Below are positions 18,907 to 29,900 of a DNA stretch of 64,000 nt, piece by piece. Position numbers and translations under genes: made by a program. The stretch spans positions 124,001 to 188,000 of the forward strand of contig NZ_JRMB01000004.1 of the NCBI RefSeq assembly GCF_000759445.1, read 5' to 3'. This stretch comes from Pseudomonas lutea (GTDB lineage Bacteria; Pseudomonadota; Gammaproteobacteria; Pseudomonadales; Pseudomonadaceae). The notes beneath the pieces are model-generated. The model saw only the letters and a list, made by a program, of their open reading frames with translations, made no database searches and had not been told where the DNA came from. Each line of letters starts with the position of its first letter. Positions within the stretch are counted from its first letter, which is position 1.

Positions 18907-19428
18907 TTAGAGGGCGGCGGAATCGGTGGAGAGGTCTTGCAGCTCAAGCGTCAGCGGCGCCGGGCCGGACAGCTTGACCCGCTGGTTCGGCGCCAGTGAC
19001 AGGGTCGCACCGGTCACGTTCGGCCGAATCGGCAGGTCTGCGGCGTCCAGATCCAGCAGTGACACCAGCGTTACGCTGGCCGGACGGCCATAGTCGAACA
19101 GTTCGTTGAGCGCGGCGCGAATGGTGCGTCCGCTCATGAGCACGTCATCGATCAGCACCAGGTGCTGGCCTTCAATTTCGAAAGGCAGTTCTGAAGGGCG
19201 CACTTGCGGGTGCAGGCCGTTCTGGCTGAAATCGTCTCGGTAAAAAGAGACGTCCAGTGTTCCCAGCGGCGATTGACTGTTCAGGGTCTCAAGCAGCGCC
19301 TGCGCCACCCACACGCCGCCCGTACGAATACCAATGAAGCGAGGCTCCTGGATACCGCGTTTGTTCAGGTGCGCAGTGAGATCAGTCGCCATCTGGCGGA
19401 TCAGTTCGGCGGGATTTGGCAGGCTCAT
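18907..19428 (-). CDS. pyrR: PyrR bifunctional regulator / uracil phosphoribosyltransferase
   Basis: 173 residues with the PRPP-binding loop [18 protein letters not shown] (about 90-107). PyrR proteins bind UMP and regulate pyr genes and usually have UPRTase activity. It is first in pyrR-pyrB-pyrC'. I could not identify a PyrR attenuator hairpin in the 78 bases between ruvX and pyrR, so the mechanism here is unresolved. Confidence 0.92.
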   Translation of the reverse strand: MSLPNPAELIRQMATDLTAHLNKRGIQEPRFIGIRTGGVWVAQALLETLNSQSPLGTLDVSFYRDDFSQNGLHPQVRPSELPFEIEGQHLVLIDDVLMSGRTIRAALNELFDYGRPASVTLVSLLDLDAADLPIRPNVTGATLSLAPNQRVKLSGPAPLTLELQDLSTDSAAL

Positions 19429-19506
19429 GGTTGCTCCTTCAGGTGCCCCGACGTGCGCTGCGCGAGCGTGCGGGGTAGAACTCGAATGTGTTGCAGTCTG
19501 GGTCGA

Positions 19507-19947
19507 TCAGCTATTGAACAGCGCGGTATTGGCTTCAAGCCAGCTTTGCAGCAGAAGCGCTGCGGCAATGGCGTCCACCGGGTTATCCCGATAGCTGCCG
19601 TTCTGGCCGCCGCGGGAGGCACGTTCGCCTTTCGCTTCGAATGTGGTCAATCGTTCGTCGTGGGTATACACCGGCAGGTTGAAGCGGCCGTTGAGCTTGC
19701 GCGAAAACTTCTCGGCGCGTGCGCTCATCTCGCTGGGCGTACCGTCCATATTCAGCGGTAGCCCGACGACGATGGCGTCGGGTTTCCATTCAGTGATCAG
19801 CGCCTGAACCTTGTCCCAGTCCGGGACGCCGTTCTGGGCTTTGAGTGTGCACAGCTCGCGGGCCTGGCCGGTGATGACCTGGCCGACGGCCACGCCGATC
19901 TGTTTAGTGCCGTAATCGAATCCCAGCAAGAGGCGCAGTGCGGCCAT
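19507..19947 (-). CDS. ruvX: Holliday junction resolvase-like RuvX/YqgF
   Basis: RNase H-fold protein of 146 residues with the first catalytic Asp in LGFDYGTKQIGVAVG, the Glu region VVGLPLNMDG, and DERLTT followed by the late Asp in NPVDAIAAALLLQ. In E. coli it acts in 16S rRNA 5'-end maturation. Its start codon overlaps the algH stop by one base, so the two are translationally coupled. Confidence 0.94.
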   Translation of the reverse strand: MAALRLLLGFDYGTKQIGVAVGQVITGQARELCTLKAQNGVPDWDKVQALITEWKPDAIVVGLPLNMDGTPSEMSARAEKFSRKLNGRFNLPVYTHDERLTTFEAKGERASRGGQNGSYRDNPVDAIAAALLLQSWLEANTALFNS

Positions 19948-20516
19948 CAGGCGTGTCCCGCCTGGCTGGTGAGCAAGTTGAGGTTGATCCCCAATTTGGC
20001 CGCTGCAGCGTCGAGACGCTGTTCACTCTCGACTTCAAAGAGAATCGCCGGATCAAAGGCGCAGTTGAGCCAGGCATTGGCGGCAAATTCGGCTTCAAGC
20101 TGGCCCGCGTCCCAACCGGCATAGCCGAGGGTGATCAGGTTTTGATCAGGGCCGTACCCGTCTGCGATGGAAAACAGAACGTCCTGGGAGGTCGACAGCG
20201 AAATGCCCCCGAGGTCCACAGTGGCCTGGAACACCTGACCGGAAGGGTGCAGAACAAAGCCGCGATCGGTTTGCACCGGGCCACCGAGGTGCACAGCGAT
20301 GTGCTTGCACCGCTCGGGCGGCGGCAATTCGGGGCGAAGCTGTTCAAGGATGTCTGCCAGCGACAGGCTTTGCGGTCGATTGATGACCAGCCCCATGGCG
20401 CCATTGGCATTGTGCTCGACGATGTAGGTCAAGGTCTGAGCGAAGTTCTCATCGTGCATGTGCGGCATGGCGATCAGAAACTGGTGTTTGAGGTAAGACG
20501 CAGAGACGTTTTTCAT
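19947..20516 (-). CDS. algH: AlgH / YqgE family (DUF179) protein
   Basis: 189 residues from MKNVSASYLKHQFLIAMP, the same length as P. aeruginosa AlgH. Family motifs are GAMGLVINRP, VHLGGPVQTDRGFVLH and the C-terminal GYAGWDAGQLEAE. AlgH was named for an effect on alginate production, but its biochemical activity is unclear. Upstream in-frame Met codons (to 20552) are not conserved. Confidence 0.93.
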   Translation of the reverse strand: MKNVSASYLKHQFLIAMPHMHDENFAQTLTYIVEHNANGAMGLVINRPQSLSLADILEQLRPELPPPERCKHIAVHLGGPVQTDRGFVLHPSGQVFQATVDLGGISLSTSQDVLFSIADGYGPDQNLITLGYAGWDAGQLEAEFAANAWLNCAFDPAILFEVESEQRLDAAAAKLGINLNLLTSQAGHA

Positions 20517-20672
20517 GAGCCCTAGTGTGGCGTCGCGGTGCTGTTGTGACAACTGGCAGAACCTACAAGCGGGCGGATAAATCGCGACGCAGGTCAGGTT
20601 TCATATTGTTGTTGCGTCGGCGCTGACGCAAATCGCCCCGGCGAGCAGGGCGCCCGGGACTGAGGTGCAGGA

Positions 20673-21575
20673 TCAGTTACTCGACAGTTTGTCCCCGCGC
20701 GCAAACTTCCACGTGCGGATGATCTCGAGGCGGTCGATGTCTGCCAGGTCACCGGTAAATGGCGCAAAAGGAGCTGCCAGCCGAACAATTTTCTGTGCTG
20801 CCTGATCCAGCAACGGTTGACCGGATGATTCCAGAATCAGCACTTCGTACAGCGAACCGTCCCGATTGATGGACACCATCATGCGCAAGCTGCCGTAAAC
20901 CTGTTTGCGTCGGGCTTCATCAGGGTAATTGAGGTTGCCGATGCGCTCGATTTTCTTGCGCCAGTCCTCCTTGTACCAGGCGCCCTTGTCGCGCATGGTC
21001 GAAGCGGCGCTCAGACGGTGGATTTTCGGTCGCTTGGCGTAGGCCTGCTGTTCATCGGCGAGCTCGGCTTCAAGGCTGGCGATTTCGCTGTTCAACTGGG
21101 TGCTGTCGATGGTCGGCGCGACTTTCTTCTGTTCTTCAGGTTTGACCTCTTCGCGCTTGGCGACGGTCTTTTGCGTAGAAGGGGCTTTGGTGGCCACAGC
21201 GATCTTGGGCGCCTCCTGCTTCACCACTGGTTTGGCAGCAGGCGGTGGAGTGACTTTGTTGATCTGGTTGTCTTGGTACGGTGCGATTTCGGTGATTTTG
21301 GGCACCGCTTTCTTGTCGAGGGAGCCGCTGCCTTCCTGGTTTTGCTGGGCCAGAAAATCAGCATCCTTGGGCTTTGTATCGCTCTTGAATGGCGCCAGTG
21401 TGATTTCGAGGGTCTGGCTGATTTTCTCGGGTTTGACGTAGGTGAAACCCACGCCGAGGATGACCGCCAGATGCACGAGCGCGGCGATCATCAGAGTAAA
21501 ACCGAGGCGATCGGCCGGGCGCACGCCGGTGCGGGTCAGGGACATGGGGAGATCATCGTCGGCCGCAGCGTTCAT
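20673..21575 (-). CDS. tonB3: TonB-like energy transducer (TonB3 type)
   Basis: 300 residues: short cytoplasmic N-terminus, one membrane anchor (roughly 20-45), a Lys/Pro/Glu-rich periplasmic spacer, and a C-terminal TonB domain (NYPDEARRKQVYGSLRMMVSINRDG through the last beta strand). In P. aeruginosa the gene at this spot, tonB3, is needed for twitching rather than iron uptake. The start at 21575 has GGAG five bases upstream; a start at 21545 lacks one. No exbB/exbD nearby. Confidence 0.88.
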   Translation of the reverse strand: MNAAADDDLPMSLTRTGVRPADRLGFTLMIAALVHLAVILGVGFTYVKPEKISQTLEITLAPFKSDTKPKDADFLAQQNQEGSGSLDKKAVPKITEIAPYQDNQINKVTPPPAAKPVVKQEAPKIAVATKAPSTQKTVAKREEVKPEEQKKVAPTIDSTQLNSEIASLEAELADEQQAYAKRPKIHRLSAASTMRDKGAWYKEDWRKKIERIGNLNYPDEARRKQVYGSLRMMVSINRDGSLYEVLILESSGQPLLDQAAQKIVRLAAPFAPFTGDLADIDRLEIIRTWKFARGDKLSSN

Positions 21576-21738
21576 CCACGCTCCGGCAGCACACGTGCCA
21601 GCATTACAGACCCACCTAACGCAGAAATTCAGGCCGCGCATGATAACGCAATGTCGTCGCTTGCTTGGCGTTTGATGTGGGCGGGCCGATTAGTGGGAGT
21701 GCCGATCCTGCTCTATTGCACGACGACACAACCCGCTT

Positions 21739-21826
21739 GCAGGAGCGCGCTTGCCCGCGATTGCGGTGTGTCAGCTATCGACTACAGAGCTGACCGACCG
21801 CGTTCGCGGGCAAGCGCGCGCCTACA
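21739..21826. repeat. REPIN, GCGCGCTTGCCCGCGA type
   Basis: Arms GCAGGAGCGCGCTTGCCCGC and GCGGGCAAGCGCGCGCCTAC in inverted orientation between tonB3 and gshB. Confidence 0.85.
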
Positions 21827-21869
21827 GAATAAGGGCCGGCAACAGCATTACGCCGGTGCCGGATGATGC

Positions 21870-22826
21870 TCAGGCGCGGGCCTGCAGCTTCTTCTCGATC
21901 ACGTCCATCAACATCCCGCCGATGTCCGTCCCGAACGCGTTGTCGATTTCACGGATGCACGTCGGGCTGGTGACGTTGATTTCGGTCAGGTGCTCACCGA
22001 TGACGTCCAGTCCCACAAACAACAAGCCCTTTTCACGCAGCGTCGGGCCGATCTCGGCAGCGATCCAGCGATCGCGGTCGCTCAAGGGGCGCGCCTCGCC
22101 TCGCCCGCCAGCGGCCAGGTTGCCTCGTGTTTCACCGGCGGCCGGAATGCGCGCCAGGCAATAGGGCACAGGCTCGCCGTCAACCATCAGGATGCGCTTG
22201 TCGCCGTCTTTGATGGCCGGCAGATACGCTTGCGCCATGATCTGCTCGTGGCCGTGCTTGGTCAGGGTTTCCAGGATGACCGAAAGGTTCGGGTCGCCGA
22301 CGCGGTGACGGAAAATCGATGCGCCGCCCATGCCGTCCAGAGGTTTGAGAATGACATCGCCGTGCTTGGCCGCGAACTCTCGCAGGATGTCCGCGCGACG
22401 ACTGACCAGCGTGGGCGGCGTGCACTGCGGGAACAGCGTCGCGAACAGCTTCTCGTTGCAGTCACGCAGGCTCTGCGGCTTGTTGACCACCAGCACGCCG
22501 GCGCGCTCGGCTTGCTCGAGCAAGTAGGTGGCGTACACGAACTCCATGTCGAACGGCGGATCCTTGCGCATCAGGATTACGTCGAGGTCGTCCAGGCTGC
22601 TGTCGACTTCAGCTTCAAGTTCAAACCAGTGGGCAGGGTCGGCGAAGACTTTCAGCGGTTTCATGCGGGCGCGGGCCTGGCCAGCGTCCTGATACAGATC
22701 GTGCTGTTCCATATAGAACAACGACCAGCCGCGGGCTTGGGCCGCCAGGAGCATGGCCAGCGAGCTGTCCTTTTTATAGGAGATGCGCTCGATGGGGTCC
22801 ATGACGATTCCCAGGCGAATGCTCAT
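21870..22826 (-). CDS. gshB: Glutathione synthetase GshB
   Basis: ATP-grasp enzyme adding glycine to gamma-glutamylcysteine. 318 residues from MSIRLGIVMDPIERI. Visible are the PPFDMEFVYATYLLE dipeptide region, DVILKPLDGMGGASIFR nucleotide loop, and the C-terminal NVTSPTCIREID. The long upstream reading frame crossing into the divergent gap is not conserved. It is divergent from pilG over 241 bases. Confidence 0.97.
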   Translation of the reverse strand: MSIRLGIVMDPIERISYKKDSSLAMLLAAQARGWSLFYMEQHDLYQDAGQARARMKPLKVFADPAHWFELEAEVDSSLDDLDVILMRKDPPFDMEFVYATYLLEQAERAGVLVVNKPQSLRDCNEKLFATLFPQCTPPTLVSRRADILREFAAKHGDVILKPLDGMGGASIFRHRVGDPNLSVILETLTKHGHEQIMAQAYLPAIKDGDKRILMVDGEPVPYCLARIPAAGETRGNLAAGGRGEARPLSDRDRWIAAEIGPTLREKGLLFVGLDVIGEHLTEINVTSPTCIREIDNAFGTDIGGMLMDVIEKKLQARA

Positions 22827-23067
22827 GGGTAATATCCTCTGCTCGGTGATGGCCACGACAGGCCGAAAATAGGCGTCAGGGTGGCGCTGCGCCGGCTTCG
22901 GGTCAAGGGGCAAGGCTTTATGGATTGACCGTGGAGAGTGTGCTAAAAAGGCTCGGCATCCGGCGTTGCGCCAGCGCTGCCTTGGCACGTCCGATGACCC
23001 CGATCCCAAACCAGATGCCCGGCAGAAGGCAACCCATCTGATTCGCCGCGGCGATGGTAGAGCAGAT

Positions 23068-23478
23068 ATGGAACAGCATTCAGCCCCATTGAAAGTAATG
23101 GTCATCGACGACTCCCGCACGATTCGTCGTACCGCCGAGACATTGCTGAAAAACGTCGGCTGTGAAGTGATCACCGCCATCGACGGTTTCGACGCGCTGG
23201 CGAAGATTGCCGACCATCATCCCAGAATCATTTTCGTCGACATCATGATGCCCAGGCTCGACGGGTATCAGACCTGCGCGTTGATCAAAAATAATCGGGC
23301 TTTCAAATCCACGCCCGTGATCATGTTGTCCTCGAGGGATGGACTGTTCGATAAAGCCAAAGGGCGCATCGTCGGTTCCGATCAGTTTTTGACCAAACCG
23401 TTTAGCAAGGAAGAGCTGCTCAGTGCAATCAAGGCCCATGTGCCCGGGTTCGTTGCAGTAGAACAACAACTATCTTGA
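23068..23478 (+). CDS. pilG: Twitching motility response regulator PilG
   Basis: Single receiver domain (CheY-like) of 136 residues. Acidic pair Asp14-Asp15, phosphoacceptor Asp58 in IIFVDIMMPRLDG, and the Lys of FLTKPF. Phosphorylated by ChpA, it favours pilus extension in P. aeruginosa. The start MEQHSAPLK is chosen by family similarity over an in-frame codon at 22966. First gene of the pil/chp operon. Confidence 0.96.
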   Translation: MEQHSAPLKVMVIDDSRTIRRTAETLLKNVGCEVITAIDGFDALAKIADHHPRIIFVDIMMPRLDGYQTCALIKNNRAFKSTPVIMLSSRDGLFDKAKGRIVGSDQFLTKPFSKEELLSAIKAHVPGFVAVEQQLS

Positions 23479-23524
23479 TGCCGGCCCCCAGTTGGCGGGA
23501 CGGCTGTTTCTATGGGGAAGCACC

Positions 23525-23887
23525 ATGGCTCGAATTCTGATCGTCGATGATTCGCCGACCGAAATGTACAAGCTGACGGGCATGCTGGAGAAACACGGCC
23601 ACGAGGTTCTCAAGGCGGAGAACGGTGCGGACGGCGTTGCGCTGGCCCGCCAGGAAAAGCCCGATGCGGTGTTGATGGACATCGTCATGCCTGGCCTGAA
23701 CGGCTTTCAGGCGACCCGTCAGCTGACCAAAGACGCTGATACCAACATGATCCCGGTGATCATGATCACCACCAAAGATCAGGAAACCGACAAGGTCTGG
23801 GGCAAGCGCCAGGGCGCGCGGGATTACCTGACCAAGCCGGTGGACGAAGAAACGCTCATGAAAACCCTGAACGCGGTGCTCGCGGGC
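23525..23887 (+). CDS. pilH: Twitching motility response regulator PilH
   Basis: Second stand-alone receiver, about 120 residues from MARILIVDDSPTEMYK. Phosphoacceptor Asp52 in VLMDIVMPGLNG and Lys of YLTKPVDEET. In P. aeruginosa PilH opposes PilG, possibly as a phosphate sink. It is spaced about 45 bases after pilG. The stop is within the last bases before 23890. Confidence 0.95.
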
Positions 23888-23906
23888 TGACCCCCGGCTA
23901 ACGCTC

Positions 23907-24446
23907 ATGTCCCGTTCACAAACCGCCTTCCAGTTGCTGCTTGATATCGACCAGCGCTGCCGCTCACTGGCTGCCGGCCTGCCGTTGCAGGAAACCCGGC
24001 AACAAGGCTGGAGCGGCATCGGCTTTCGCATGGGTGAGCGCTATTACGTAGCGCCCATGGGCGAAGTCGACGAAATTCTTCACGAGCCGCGTTGTGCAGC
24101 ATTGCCGGGCGCCAAAGCCTGGGTCCGGGGCATTGCCAATCTGCGTGGACGCTTGCTGCCGGTAATGGATTTGGGCGCCTTTTTTGGCCACGAAGCCTCT
24201 CTCACGCGCAAACAACGCCGTGTGCTGGTCATCGACTTTCAGGGCACGTTCGTCGGCTTGTTGGTGGATGAAGTGCTCGGCATGCAGCATTTCAGCGAGC
24301 GAAGCCTGATGCCTGAGACGGGTCACGACAGCGAGCCTGACGTCGCGCCTTATGTTCAGGGCCGATTCGTGCGCGAACAAGCCTGGCAAGTGTTCAGCCC
24401 CAGAGCGCTGGTGCAGTCACCTGACTTTATGGACGTGGCGCTCTGA
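23907..24446 (+). CDS. pilI: CheW-like coupling protein PilI
   Basis: 179-residue CheW-domain protein linking receptor PilJ to kinase ChpA. The CheW core is visible from YYVAPMGEVDEILH through GIANLRGRLLPVMDLGAFFG and VGLLVDEVLGM. Its TGA overlaps an ATG (TGATG) that opens a non-homologous frame reaching pilJ. Unlike P. aeruginosa, a 330-base repeat-filled gap separates it from pilJ. Confidence 0.94.
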   Translation: MSRSQTAFQLLLDIDQRCRSLAAGLPLQETRQQGWSGIGFRMGERYYVAPMGEVDEILHEPRCAALPGAKAWVRGIANLRGRLLPVMDLGAFFGHEASLTRKQRRVLVIDFQGTFVGLLVDEVLGMQHFSERSLMPETGHDSEPDVAPYVQGRFVREQAWQVFSPRALVQSPDFMDVAL

Positions 24447-24489
24447 TGCGGGGCGCAACTACTGAGCCAGCGAGCCGCAGCTCTCGCAC

Positions 24490-24612
24490 GCGCAGACCCG
24501 CTCATACGCTTGGCATTTACGACTGCACGAGCACGCCCGCTCACACGCGTGGCACTTACCACTGCCCGAGCGCGCTCGCATACACGCGTGGCACTTACCC
24601 CTGCCCGAGCCC
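24490..24612. repeat. 39-bp tandem repeat, three copies, between pilI and pilJ
   Basis: Copies are marked by GGCATTTAC at 24512, GGCACTTAC at 24551 and GGCACTTAC at 24590, exactly 39 bases apart, each within a unit of the form CACGCGTGGCACTTACC-ACTGCCCGAGC. It is an intergenic minisatellite inside the pil/chp operon, immediately followed by a REPIN. Confidence 0.85.
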
Positions 24613-24701
24613 TGTAGGAGCCGGCTTGCTGGCGAATGCGGTGGGTCAATTGCAGATGCGTTGCCTGACACGGCGGGTTCGCCAGCAAGCCGGCTCATAC
24701 A
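24613..24701. repeat. REPIN inside the pil/chp operon
   Basis: TGTAGGAGCCGGCTTGCTGG arm and its inverted partner (one mismatch, CTCATACA instead of CTCCTACA) between pilI and pilJ. A strong hairpin here could influence mRNA processing between the upstream regulators and the receptor gene. Confidence 0.88.
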
Positions 24702-24776
24702 ATGGAGGGTGCATGTTCCAACCATCATGTTCCCGGCGGCTCCCCCTAAATCGAACATCAGGCGGAGCCCTGAGCA

Positions 24777-26813
24777 ATGAGTAATCGCGGCAAGTCACTG
24801 GAAGGCGCGCGCAGCCGATCACAAATCGTTGTGCTGTTCATCTGCCTGATCGTTTTCATCATGCTGTTGTTCGTCAATTTTGCGTACCTCAGCACACAGT
24901 CCAACTACGACAAACAATACATAGGCCATGCCGGTGAGTTGCGCGTGCTGTCGCAACGCATCGCCAAAAACGCCACCGAAGCGGCAGCCGGCAAAGCGGC
25001 GGCGTTCAAATTGCTGGGTGAGGCGCGAAATGACTTCGACACGCGCTGGCAGTATTTAAAGAAGGGCGACAAGAGCACCGGCCTGCCTGCCGCACCTGCT
25101 GCCGTAGGCGACGAACTGAAAGCGGTGCAGACCGATTGGGAAAACCTGCGCAAAAGCACTGACGTCATTCTCGCGCGGGAGCAGACGGTGCTTTCGCTGC
25201 ACCAAGTCGCGGCGACACTCGCGCAGACCATCCCGCAGTTGCAGGTCGAGTCCGAAAAGGTCGTTGATATTCTGCTGCAAACCCGTGCGCCCGCCAGCCA
25301 GGTGGCGCTTGCCCAGCGTCAGTCGCTATTGGCCGAGCGGATACTGGGCGCGGTAAACACGGTCTTGTCCGGGGACGAAACGGCGGTTCAGGCGGCCGAT
25401 GCGTTCGGCCGCGATGCCAGCCAGTTCGGCCGTGTGCTCAACGGCATGCTGGAAGGCAACGCAGCGCTGAAAATCGATCAGGTCGAGGACCGCGATGCCC
25501 GCGCACGGCTGGGCGAAATTTCCGAGTTGTTCCAGTTCGTGTCGGGCTCCGTCGACGAAATCCTTGAAACGTCGCCTGAGCTGCTGGAAGTCCGTGAAGC
25601 AGCGGGCAGCATCTTCAGCCTCTCGCAGACGCTTCTCGATGAAGCTTCGGTGCTGGCCAACAGTTTCGAGCACATGGCTGGCGGGCGCACGGCCTACAGT
25701 TACGGTGGCTATATCCTCGGCCTGCTGGCGTTGGCGTCGATCATCCTCATTGGTCTGGTCATGGTGCGCGAGACCAATCGCCAGTTGCGCGAAACCGCCG
25801 AAAAGAACGAGCGTAATCAGAACGCGATCATGCGCTTGCTTGACGAAATCGAAGACTTGGCGGACGGCGATCTCACTGTTGCCGCTTCGGTCACCGAGGA
25901 CTTCACCGGCGCCATTGCCGACTCGATCAACTACTCCATTGATCAGCTGCGAGAGCTGGTTTCGACCATCAACCTCACCGCCGAGCAGGTGTTTGGGGCC
26001 GTGAAAGACACGCAAACCACGGCCACCCAGCTGGCGGCGGCATCGGAGCATCAAGCGTTGCAGATTGCGGCGGCCTCCAATGCCATCAATGAGATGGCGA
26101 CGTCCGTCGAGCAAGTCTCGGCCAATGCCTCCGAGTCGGTGGCGGTCGCCGAGCGCTCCGTGACGATTGCCAATAAGGGCAACGAGGTGGTGCATAACAC
26201 GATCACTGGTATGGACAACATCCGTGAGCAGATTCAGGACACGTCAAAGCGTATCAAGCGCCTGGGCGAGTCCTCCCAAGAGATCGGCGACATTGTCAGT
26301 CTGATCGATGACATTGCCGATCAAACCAATATCCTTGCCCTCAACGCCGCGATTCAGGCCTCAATGGCGGGCGATGCCGGGCGCGGGTTCGCGGTGGTGG
26401 CCGATGAAGTGCAGCGGCTGGCCGAGCGCTCGTCTTCGGCGACCAAGCAGATCGAGACGCTGGTACGCGCGATCCAGAACGACACCAACGAAGCCGTGAT
26501 TTCCATGGAGCAGACCACCGCCGAAGTGGTGCGGGGTGCGCGACTGGCGCAGGATGCCGGTGTCGCCCTGGAGGAGATCGAGGGTGTTTCCAGGATCCTC
26601 GCCGCGTTGGTCGAAAGCATCACCAATGCAGCGCAGCAGCAGGCCGCATTGGGTCAGCAAATATCATCGACCATGCTGGTGATCCAGCAGACGACCACGC
26701 AGACCACGTCCGGCACTGCGGCCACTGCCCGAAGCATGGGCAATCTGGCCAAGATGGCGAGCGAGATGCGGCGCTCCGTATCCGGGTTCACGCTGCCGAC
26801 CTCGCGGCGTTGA
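24777..26813 (+). CDS. pilJ: Twitching motility chemoreceptor PilJ
   Basis: Methyl-accepting chemotaxis-type receptor of 678 residues. TM1 about 17-39, a periplasmic region with two PilJ-type domains, TM2 about 310-332, HAMP, then a signalling domain whose tip reads [20 protein letters not shown] with [18 protein letters not shown]. The tip has [13 protein letters not shown] where classical receptors have AIEAARAGE, as in P. aeruginosa PilJ. No methyltransferase gene (pilK) follows; chpA comes next. Confidence 0.96.
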   Translation: MSNRGKSLEGARSRSQIVVLFICLIVFIMLLFVNFAYLSTQSNYDKQYIGHAGELRVLSQRIAKNATEAAAGKAAAFKLLGEARNDFDTRWQYLKKGDKSTGLPAAPAAVGDELKAVQTDWENLRKSTDVILAREQTVLSLHQVAATLAQTIPQLQVESEKVVDILLQTRAPASQVALAQRQSLLAERILGAVNTVLSGDETAVQAADAFGRDASQFGRVLNGMLEGNAALKIDQVEDRDARARLGEISELFQFVSGSVDEILETSPELLEVREAAGSIFSLSQTLLDEASVLANSFEHMAGGRTAYSYGGYILGLLALASIILIGLVMVRETNRQLRETAEKNERNQNAIMRLLDEIEDLADGDLTVAASVTEDFTGAIADSINYSIDQLRELVSTINLTAEQVFGAVKDTQTTATQLAAASEHQALQIAAASNAINEMATSVEQVSANASESVAVAERSVTIANKGNEVVHNTITGMDNIREQIQDTSKRIKRLGESSQEIGDIVSLIDDIADQTNILALNAAIQASMAGDAGRGFAVVADEVQRLAERSSSATKQIETLVRAIQNDTNEAVISMEQTTAEVVRGARLAQDAGVALEEIEGVSRILAALVESITNAAQQQAALGQQISSTMLVIQQTTTQTTSGTAATARSMGNLAKMASEMRRSVSGFTLPTSRR

Positions 26814-26903
26814 TTGTCGCTTCGATGGCCCCATTGATAACCCAATTGATAACCCGGTTAATGCAAGCGATGCAGCATCAAGGCACAGGCAATCGGAGTC
26901 ACC

Positions 26904-29900
26904 ATGGCTGACCGTCACGATTACGTGGCCCTGGAGTGGGTCAAGGGCGAAATAGCCGAAACCCTCACCGGCGCGCGCGAGGCGCTGGACACGTTCGCCG
27001 CCAGGCCTGATGACATGGCGGCGATGGACGCGTGCCTGGACCTCATTCACCAGGTTCATGGCAGCCTGCAGATGATTGAGTTCTACGGGGCTGCGCTGTT
27101 TGCCGAGGAAATCGAACAGCTGGCGCTGGCTCTCAAGCAGGGCCATGTCGCCCAGGAAAACGAAGCGATCAAACTGTTGGGTCAGGCCATGACCCAGTTG
27201 CCGGTCTATCTGGAGCGTGTGCATTCGGCCCGCCGGGATCTGCCGCTGGTGGTGCTGCCGCTGCTCAACGATTTGCGCAGCGCCCGGGGCGAAAGCCTGC
27301 TCTCGGAAACCAGCCTGTTTTCACCGCAATTGCTCAGCGTTGCCCCCCTTGATGCTGAAGCATTGGCGGAGCGTGACAGCCCGGAGCTGCCTGCAAAGCT
27401 GCGCAAGCTGCGACAGACATTGCAAACTGCGCTGGTCGGGTTGCTTCGTGATCAGGACGTGCAGACCCAGTTGGGCTACATGAGCAAGGTTTTCGCCCGG
27501 CTTGAGACGGTATGCGAGGACGCGCCGCTTGAGCCGCTCTGGCGCATTGCTTCGGCGCTGGTCGAGACCATGGCCGCAGGGAACTTCGCCAACAGCCCGG
27601 CGCTGCGCAGTCTGTTCAAGGATGCCGACAAGGAGCTCAAGCGTCTGCTGGAGCAAGGCATTGAAGGGATCAACCAGCCGGCACCCGACGAGCTTCTGAA
27701 AAGCCTGCTGTTTTACATCGCCAAGTCCGACAGCGAAGCGCAAAAAATGACAGCGTTGAAGGACCAATACGCGCTGGGCGATGCCTTGCCCCACAGCGCT
27801 ATGGTGGCTGAAGAGCGCGCACGCATGGCCGGGCCCGATCGCGATGCCATGCGCTCTGTCATCGTCGCCTTGTGCGATGAGCTGGTGCGCACCAAGGAGC
27901 GGCTCGATGTGTTCGTGCGAGGAAATCGCCAGCATGTCAGCGAGCTGACAGCACTCTTGCCTCCGTTGCGGCAGATAGCCGACACCCTGGCGGTGCTGGG
28001 ATTTGGCCAGCCGCGCAAAGTCATCATCGATCAAATGAGCGTAGTGCAGGGCATGGCCCAGGGGCAGCGCGCGCCCGACGACGCCACGTTGCTGGACGTC
28101 GCGGGTGCGCTGCTTTACGTCGAGTCGACCCTCGCCGGCATGGCCGGAACCGTCAACCAAAGCAGCCCTGAAGAAAGCCGTCTGCCGACTACCGACCTTA
28201 GCCAGATTCATCAGCTGGTTATCAAGGAAGCGCGCATCGTCCTGCAACAGGCCAAGGACGTGATCGATGATTATGTCGACGGTGAACTGGACCGTGCCCG
28301 CCTGCAGCCGCTGTCCGAGCAGTTGGTGCAAGTGCGTGGCGCCTTGGCGATGATCCCGCTGACCCGGGCTTCCGGGCTGCTGGCGGGCTGTAACGAGTAC
28401 ATCATCGAGCACTTGCTGGTTGACGATGCGAGACCGGCGACTTCGCATCTCGATCATCTGGCCGACGTGATCATTGGTGTCGAGTACTACCTTGAGCGCA
28501 TGGGCGAAGACCCCGAAGCGCCCGGCGAGCACGTGCTGGATCTGGCCCAGGAAAGCCTCGCCAGGCTGGGTTACTCCCCGGCCCCCGAGGCGCTGGAGGT
28601 GCCGGTGCTCGAAGAAGTCATCAGTGAGCAAGAGCTTCAGGCGCTGCACGAGCGCCAGGCGCTGGTAAGTCCGAGCCAGACCATCGCGCAGGTGTTGGCC
28701 AGCCCGTTGTCCGCAGTAAACCCGCCGGCGCGAAATATGCCGACGAGCTTGCTGCCGCCGCCCAAGGGCGAGCAGGCGATAGACGAGGAGCTGCGGGAGG
28801 TCTTCCTTGAAGAGACTGACGAGATGCTCGAAGCATTGGGCGAGTATGTCCCGCGCTGGCACGCCGACCCCGGCAATCTATCGGCGCTGAGCGAGATCCG
28901 CCGTGCGTTTCATACACTCAAGGGCAGCGGCCGGATGGTCCGCGCACTGATTCTCGGCGAACTGGCATGGTCGGTCGAAAACCTGCTGAACCGGGTGCTG
29001 GAGGGCAGCGTCGAGTCTGATGCACGGGTTCAACAGCTGCTCGCGGACGTACGGGCGTTGCTGCCGGAGGTGATTCGCGATTTTGCCGAAGACAATCAAC
29101 GTCAGCGTGACGATGTTGACCAGCTCGCGGCACAGGCTCATGCCCTGGCGCAGGGTCAGGCAGGCGAAATCGAGTCAGCGCGCCGGCCCGATGACGAAGC
29201 AGGGTTCGATCCTCAGCTGCTTGAGATATTCCGTCAGGAAGCCCGGACTCATCTGAATACCGTAGGCCGTTATCTGGACGCGGCGCAGGATGCCGCTGCG
29301 CCGATCTTCAGCGACGACTTGTTGCGTGCGCTGCATACGCTCAAAGGAAGCGCATACATGGCGGGCGTCCTGCCGATTGCCGAGTTGGCCAGCCCGCTGG
29401 ATCAATTGGTGCGCGAGTACAAGGCCAACCTGATTGCGGTCGGCCAGCCTGAAATCGATCTGTTGCGTGCTGCCGAGCCCCTGTTCATAAAAGGGCTGGC
29501 CCAGCTCACTGTCGACCCGCTGATGCCGATCGAAGGCGCCGCCGCGCTGATTGAACAGGCGCACCAACTGATCGATCAAGGCATGGCCGATGCGTTGAGT
29601 GCCGACAGCAATGGCCTGCGTACGCGGCGTGATCCGCAGCTCATCGCCAGCTTTCTGGCTGAAGGCATGGACATCCTGCTGGATGCCGATACGTTGCTCA
29701 AAGACTGGCGCCAGCACCCTGGCCAGCGTCAGGAACTGAACGCGCTGCTCGACGAGCTGACCACGCTCGGGCACGGCGCGCATATGGCCGGGCTGCCCCA
29801 GGTCGACGAGCTCTGTGAAGCGCTGCTTGACCTGTATGGCGCAGTCGAGGAAAGCAGCCTTGTGGTCAGCGAGCGGTTTTTCGATGAAGCCGAGAGCGCC

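Noticed and set aside
21870..23180. GshB of 436 residues
   Set aside because: The first 118 codons cross the divergent promoter region shared with pilG and have no family similarity.
24490..24612. Evenly spaced repeats resembling a short CRISPR array
   Set aside because: The 39-bp units are contiguous with no unique spacers, and no cas gene is near. It is a minisatellite.
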